Shown here piece by piece: positions 60,079 to 64,000 of a stretch of 64,000 nt of DNA. Made by a program: the position numbers and the translations under genes. The notes below the pieces were generated by a model. That model did not search any database, had not been told where the DNA came from, and worked only from the letters and a program-made list of their open reading frames with translations. Origin of the DNA: Amycolatopsis sp. WAC 01376 (GTDB lineage Bacteria > Actinomycetota > Actinomycetes > Mycobacteriales > Pseudonocardiaceae); assembly GCF_003947415.1 (NCBI RefSeq), contig NZ_QHKL01000011.1:1-64000 (forward strand), given 5' to 3'. Every line of letters begins with the position of its first letter. Position 1 is the first letter of the stretch.

Positions 60079-60663
60079 ATGGCCCGCACGAAACAGCAGC
60101 AACGCGAAGAGACGATGGGGGCGTTGACCGCCACCGCCCGGCGACTGTTCGCCGAGCACGGATACGGCAAGGTCGGACTGGAGACCATCGCGCAGACCGC
60201 GGGCGTGAGCAAAGGCGCGCTCTACCACCATTTCAGCAGCAAGGCCGACCTGTTCCGGCACGTACTCGGCGTCGTCCAGCACGACGTCGGAGAGCAGATC
60301 GCGCGGGCCGCGGACGCCGCGCCGGACTCCTGGGCGGGACTGCTGGCCGGATGCCGCGCGTTCCTCGCCGCGGCGACCGATCCGGAGATCCAGCAGATCA
60401 TGTTGCTGGACGGTCCTTCGGTGGTCGGCTGGCAGGACTGGCGCGAACTGGACGCGGAGTCCTCCGCCCGGCACCTCGCCGAGGCGCTGACCGGGCTGAT
60501 GACCGAGGGCGCCCTCGCGAAACGGCCCGTGGAACCGTTGGTACGCCTGCTTTCCGGCGCGATGAACGAGGCCGCCGTCTGGCTCGCCCACTCCCCCGAC
60601 CCGAAGGCCGACCTCGCCGCGACGATGGACACACTCACGCCGATGATCGAGTCGCTGCGCTGA
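60079..60663 (+). CDS. TetR family transcriptional regulator
   Basis: 194 residues. N-terminal HTH AEHGYGKVGLETIAQTAGVSKGALYHHF (typical TetR block) at about 24-52, then an all-helical ligand domain. It should repress itself and the divergent VOC gene through the two operators at 60015-60061. ATG 17 bp after the second operator. Confidence 0.93.
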   Translation: MARTKQQQREETMGALTATARRLFAEHGYGKVGLETIAQTAGVSKGALYHHFSSKADLFRHVLGVVQHDVGEQIARAADAAPDSWAGLLAGCRAFLAAATDPEIQQIMLLDGPSVVGWQDWRELDAESSARHLAEALTGLMTEGALAKRPVEPLVRLLSGAMNEAAVWLAHSPDPKADLAATMDTLTPMIESLR

Positions 60664-60669
60664 GCTCTT

Positions 60670-60726
60670 ATGTCGTGAAGGGCCCCTTTGAGACGATGAT
60701 CGTCTCAAAGGGGCCCTTCACGACAT
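60670..60726. repeat. Perfect 28-bp palindrome D, copy 2, probable terminator
   Basis: Two perfect 28-bp arms (starting ATGTCGTGAAGGGCCCC) with a single central base, 6 bases after the TetR stop. Similar in size and core to 25532-25590. The location suggests it ends the TetR message. Confidence 0.9.
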
Positions 60727-60772
60727 CCCCACGACCGCGACCACTCACGAGACCAACGCCCCCCGCAACGCG

Positions 60773-60799
60773 AAAAGCCCCACCCGAGCCGGGTGGGGC
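60773..60799 (-). terminator. Rho-independent terminator of the tRNA-Val pair
   Basis: Stem GCCCCACCC / GGGTGGGGC with a 5-base loop (60777-60799), followed on the minus strand by TTTT (60773-60776). It lies 11 bases beyond the CAC tRNA, and both tRNAs are probably one transcript. Confidence 0.82.
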
Positions 60800-60810
60800 C
60801 TTCACTGCGG

Positions 60811-60882
60811 TGGGCGATACTGGGATCGAACCAGTGACCTCTTCGGTGTGAACGAAGCGCTCTCCCCCTGAGCTAATCGCCC
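60811..60882 (-). tRNA. tRNA-Val, anticodon CAC
   Basis: 72 nt. Seven-pair acceptor GGGCGAT / ATCGCCC, D-arm GCTCAGGGGGAGAGC, anticodon stem CTTCG / CGAAG with loop TTCACAC (CAC reads GUG), T-arm with GGTTCGATCC. The CCA end is not encoded (CCG follows). Confidence 0.95.
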
Positions 60883-60920
60883 GCGGTACGAACTCCGGTT
60901 CACCGGGGAAGTGAACCTGG

Positions 60921-60992
60921 TGCGCGATACTGGGATTGAACCAGTGACCTCTTCCGTGTCAGGGAAGCGCTCTCCCGCTGAGCTAAACGCGC
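60921..60992 (-). tRNA. tRNA-Val, anticodon GAC
   Basis: 72 nt. Acceptor GCGCGTT / ATCGCGC has a U6-U67 mismatch; anticodon stem CTTCC / GGAAG with loop CTGACAC (GAC reads GUC and GUU); T-arm GGTTCAATCC. Here CCA is encoded. It lies 38 bp upstream of the CAC tRNA. Confidence 0.94.
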
Positions 60993-61082
60993 GTGGTGAA
61001 GTTGTTCGTACTGAAGCTAGCTTAGCGGACCCGTTTCCGGGCGCGCACAGGGGTTCCCCTTCTCGATCGACACCCGGTCGGC

Positions 61083-62924
61083 TCAGGGTTTCGGCAGCTT
61101 CGAGGCGACCGAGACCGCGATCTCCTTCGCCCGATCGCAGGGGCTTCCGCCCTCGCGTGCGAGCAGCCGGACGGCGACGTGTTCGGCCTCGCGGTCCGGC
61201 AGCGGACGGTGCTGCCACGTCACGGCGCAGTTCGAGCCGCCGAACTCCCGGATGTCGCCGGTGACTCCGCTGCCGAGGTCCACCGGCGAACCTTCGGGCG
61301 CGTATGCCCCCCGCTGGACCTCGACGGTCAGCGTGTCCCCGCCGCCCTCCCACTCGCAGATCCGCAACGTCCGCGGAGCCGCCTGCGCGCCTGCCATGTT
61401 CTTGCCGAGCACCGCCGGATCGGCGGCCGCGCACGGGTCGAGCGGCAGGATGCTCGCCGCGTCGCCCGCGCGGTCGGCCTCGTGGGTGCGCAGCCGGGTG
61501 ATGGCGGCGGTGAGCATGTCGTCGGCGCCCTTGCAGCGATCGCCGTCCCGGCCGAGATGGGAGACGACGACACCGAGCCGCCGGTCCGTCGGCAGCTGCG
61601 CGATCGAGTCGCATCCGCCGCTGATCGTGCTGCGCAGCAACGGAAGTCCCTCGACGGTGCGGTCGGTCCGTTCGAGACTGCCGGCGGTCACGCCCTCGCC
61701 GAGCCGCAGCTCGAAGGTGACGCCATTGAGGCCGGAGTACTTGCAGCGGGCCGGGTGGGTCAGATGCGTGTCCGGTTTCAGCGTGCCGAACTCCTGCACG
61801 AACCGGCCGGCGAGCACCTTGCACGGGTCCACGAGCCGCAGGCGTTCCGGGCCGAGTGCGTCGGTCGCCGACAGCGAAGTCGTTCCGGGGTTCTCCGGCT
61901 TGGCGTGGTCGGCGATGGTGAGACCGAGCGCGACCATCGCCGACATCAGAAGCAGAACGACCGCGGCGAGCGCGCCGAACAGGATCTTCTTCGTCTTCGG
62001 TGCCATCTTCTTCGGCGTCGGCCGCAAGAACGGCAACGGCAGCGCCAGCACCGAGCGCACCTCGGCGTCCTGCCGCTGGATCCGGGCGTGCACGGCGGGC
62101 GGCCAGGGCGCCGCGCCGGGCGGGACCGGGCCGAGGAAGTCCAGGATCTGTTCCGGCGTCGGCCGTCGCGCCGGGTCCTTGGCAAGGCAGGGCTCGGCGA
62201 GCCGCCGGATCTCGTCCGGAACCACGCTGAAGTCCGCCGCGCCGTGAACGACGTTATACAGCGTCTGGGGTGCGGTCGGGCCGGTGAACGGGCCGCGTCC
62301 GGTCGACGCCATGATCAGGATCGCGCCGAGGGAGAACACGTCGCTCGCGCCGGTGACCTGCCCGCTGCCCGCCTGTTCCGGCGACATGAAGGCGGGCGAC
62401 CCGATGATCGCGCCCGTCCCGGTGAGTTCCTGCGCCTCCTCGGCCACCCGCGCGATGCCGAAGTCGATCACCCTGGGGCCATCACTCGTCAGGATGATGT
62501 TGCTGGGCTTGAGGTCCCGGTGGATCAACCCGGCACGGTGGATCTCCGTCAACGCCGCGGCGAGTCCGGACGCCAGCACCCGGACCGACTCGGCGGGCAG
62601 CGGCCCGGCGGCGTCCACGGCCTCCTTCAGCGACGGACCGGTGACGAAGACCGAGGCGAGCCACGGGGTTTCCGCTTCCGCGTCGGCGTCCATGACGGCG
62701 GCGGTGTAGGCGCCGGAGACCAGCCGCGACGTGGCGACCTCGCGCCGGAACCGTTCACGGAAGCGGGGATCGTGCGCGAACTGGGCGTGCAGCTGCTTGA
62801 CCGCGACGAGCCTGCCGTCCGGGGCGAGGCCGAGCACGACGCGCCCCATACCGCCTTCGCCGATCTCGGCGATGATCCGGTACGGGCCGATCTGCCGGGG
62901 TTCCCCGGGGTTCAACGGTTTCAC
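61083..62924 (-). CDS. Membrane Ser/Thr protein kinase with duplicated DPC-type outer module
   Basis: 613 residues. Kinase about 12-265: glycine loop IGEGGMGRVVLG, Lys in VAVKQL, IHRDLKPSN, DFGIARV, SPAFMSPEQA. After a juxtamembrane stretch (APWPPAVHARIQRQDAEV) one helix (LFGALAAVVLLLMSAMVALG, about 325) leads to an outer part of two similar halves, each starting with a DPC word (VDPCKVLAG and LDPCAAADP) and holding paired cysteines. No PASTA repeats, so muropeptide sensing is not implied. GTG start 9 bases after the neighbouring kinase's stop; same transcript. Confidence 0.92.
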   Translation of the reverse strand: MKPLNPGEPRQIGPYRIIAEIGEGGMGRVVLGLAPDGRLVAVKQLHAQFAHDPRFRERFRREVATSRLVSGAYTAAVMDADAEAETPWLASVFVTGPSLKEAVDAAGPLPAESVRVLASGLAAALTEIHRAGLIHRDLKPSNIILTSDGPRVIDFGIARVAEEAQELTGTGAIIGSPAFMSPEQAGSGQVTGASDVFSLGAILIMASTGRGPFTGPTAPQTLYNVVHGAADFSVVPDEIRRLAEPCLAKDPARRPTPEQILDFLGPVPPGAAPWPPAVHARIQRQDAEVRSVLALPLPFLRPTPKKMAPKTKKILFGALAAVVLLLMSAMVALGLTIADHAKPENPGTTSLSATDALGPERLRLVDPCKVLAGRFVQEFGTLKPDTHLTHPARCKYSGLNGVTFELRLGEGVTAGSLERTDRTVEGLPLLRSTISGGCDSIAQLPTDRRLGVVVSHLGRDGDRCKGADDMLTAAITRLRTHEADRAGDAASILPLDPCAAADPAVLGKNMAGAQAAPRTLRICEWEGGGDTLTVEVQRGAYAPEGSPVDLGSGVTGDIREFGGSNCAVTWQHRPLPDREAEHVAVRLLAREGGSPCDRAKEIAVSVASKLPKP

Positions 62925-62933
62925 TGGTCAGCC

Positions 62934-64000
62934 CTAGGGTTTCGGAAGTTTCGGCAACAACGCCCCGGCGAAGGCCTTCGCCTTCTCGCAGGCTTGCTCG
63001 GCGGTCTTCTCGGCACCGCTGGTCCCGACGGTCAGCTCGACGTTCTCCCCGTCGCGGTCGCTGACGGACCGATGCTGCCAGGTCAGCGAACAGGACGAGC
63101 GGGCGGCGCCGTCGTCCCTTCTCGCCAGGTACACCTTGGCCCCGCCGAGATCCAGGGTGGCGGTCTCCGTGTAGTACGAATCCTTCGATTGGGCCGGCGG
63201 GTACGCCCGCACGAAGCTCAGCCGGACACTGCCCGTCGTGTCGTACCGGCATTGGTGCAGATGTTCGCGGATCGTTTCGACGACCGGGCCGATCAGCCGG
63301 TCCGTGGTCGCCGGGCCGAGCAGCGCGCACGGGTCCAGTGGAGCCAGGGTGCCCGCCGGAAGCGCGCGCTCGTGGCCTCCGGCGCGGATCCGCTTGACCG
63401 CGTCGGAGAGCGCGGCCTTCACCACCGAACACGCCTCGTCCTTTGTGGACATCGAGTTGACGTCGACGCTGAGTTTGGTGTTCGGCAGGCCGGCGACAGG
63501 GACGGCGACCGCGCACGCGTCGTCGGAGCCCTTGACGCGCAGCGGAAGCCCTTCCAGCTCGCCGCCCGCCACGCCTTCGACCAGATCGCCGCCGATCTGC
63601 AGGTCCAGCCATTTCCCCGTGGGCGAGGAGTACGTGCACGAGTCGAAATGGATGTCCATCTCCGTGCTCAGCTTGCCGAACCCTGGCACGTCCCGGCCCG
63701 CGAGCACCTTGCACAGGTCGACCCGGCGCAGGTTGTCCGGGCCGAGCGGATCCTGGTTGACCGGGGTGGCGACCGGTTCGTCCGGCTGCGGCGAGGAACT
63801 CGGCGCGATGGCGGCCGGAGGCGGGTCTTCCCCGGACAGCGAGACCGCGGCGACGGTGCCACCGGCCAGCAGCACCACGGCGGCCGCGGCCAGTCCCGCG
63901 TACAGGCCGCGCCGGGATCGCTTCGGCGGAGGCGGGTTCAGCAGCCGCCGGACCTCGGCCTGCTGCGTCTCGATGAGGTGCGACACCACTGGTGGCCACG
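62934..64000 (-). CDS. Second tandem Ser/Thr protein kinase, C-terminal part only
   Basis: The frame stays open to the window edge, so the kinase domain lies beyond it. What is visible begins WPPVVSHLIETQQAEVRRLL, matching the juxtamembrane stretch of the neighbour, then one helix (GLYAGLAAAAVVLLAGGTVAA) and two DPC-type halves (VDLCKVLAG, LDPCALLGP) with LTWQHRSVSDRDGENV. It ends in the same KLPKP as the neighbour. The pair arose by tandem duplication. The first module has DLC in place of DPC. Confidence 0.87.
   Translation of the reverse strand, partial: WPPVVSHLIETQQAEVRRLLNPPPPKRSRRGLYAGLAAAAVVLLAGGTVAAVSLSGEDPPPAAIAPSSSPQPDEPVATPVNQDPLGPDNLRRVDLCKVLAGRDVPGFGKLSTEMDIHFDSCTYSSPTGKWLDLQIGGDLVEGVAGGELEGLPLRVKGSDDACAVAVPVAGLPNTKLSVDVNSMSTKDEACSVVKAALSDAVKRIRAGGHERALPAGTLAPLDPCALLGPATTDRLIGPVVETIREHLHQCRYDTTGSVRLSFVRAYPPAQSKDSYYTETATLDLGGAKVYLARRDDGAARSSCSLTWQHRSVSDRDGENVELTVGTSGAEKTAEQACEKAKAFAGALLPKLPKP

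Overview
The window is 64 kb of very GC-rich, gene-dense actinobacterial chromosome. GTG starts, 4-bp start/stop overlaps, tandem Ser/Thr kinases, a WXG100/EspC-type operon and a MEDS/HATPase anti-sigma regulator all point to an actinomycete. Gene style and the intergenic repeats look most like Pseudonocardiales (Amycolatopsis-like); that genus guess is inference, not proven by the sequence.

Left part (1-25 kb): the 3' end of an IS30-type transposase; an operon-like row of three secreted serine proteases (subtilase, trypsin, subtilase) behind a large LuxR/AAA regulator; an RsbA-like regulator; a WXG/EspC-type operon ending in a polymorphic toxin with a barnase/RNase-Sa-like domain; an unusual membrane protein joining an HTH domain to an apparently catalytically dead glycosidase fold; a secreted phospholipase D; a secreted GH15 glucoamylase with a starch-binding domain; a fibronectin-III repeat protein; a phosphotransferase; and an HAF-repeat secreted protein.

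Middle (25-47 kb): a 1.2 kb gene-free nest of palindromic repeats; a fused indolepyruvate ferredoxin oxidoreductase with a divergent Lrp regulator; a UvrA-like ATPase facing a WYL regulator across a perfect palindrome; a second-type YidC; two ABC-F proteins, one with a candidate leader-peptide attenuator; a methyltransferase; a PRC-barrel stress protein; a kinase whose membrane sensor module is repeated as a free-standing neighbour; and a TerC metal transporter under a yybP-ykoY-type manganese riboswitch, followed by a 34-residue membrane peptide.

Right part (47-64 kb): the most interesting region. Two divergent, overlapping gene rows encode a lipid-type glycosyltransferase, an SDR reductase and a secreted antigen-85-like esterase on one side, and a secreted protein, a FadD32-like fatty-acyl-AMP ligase, a Pks13-like synthase (ACP-KS-AT-ACP-TE) and an MFS exporter on the other. 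This is the toolkit of mycolic-acid condensation, reduction and transfer, rearranged with a glycosyltransferase and an MFS pump. It may make an exported mycolate-like glycolipid. The window ends with a VOC/TetR pair, two tRNA-Val genes and two tandem kinases.

At least four families of interspersed palindromic or inverted repeats, each found two or more times, lie at gene ends throughout the window.
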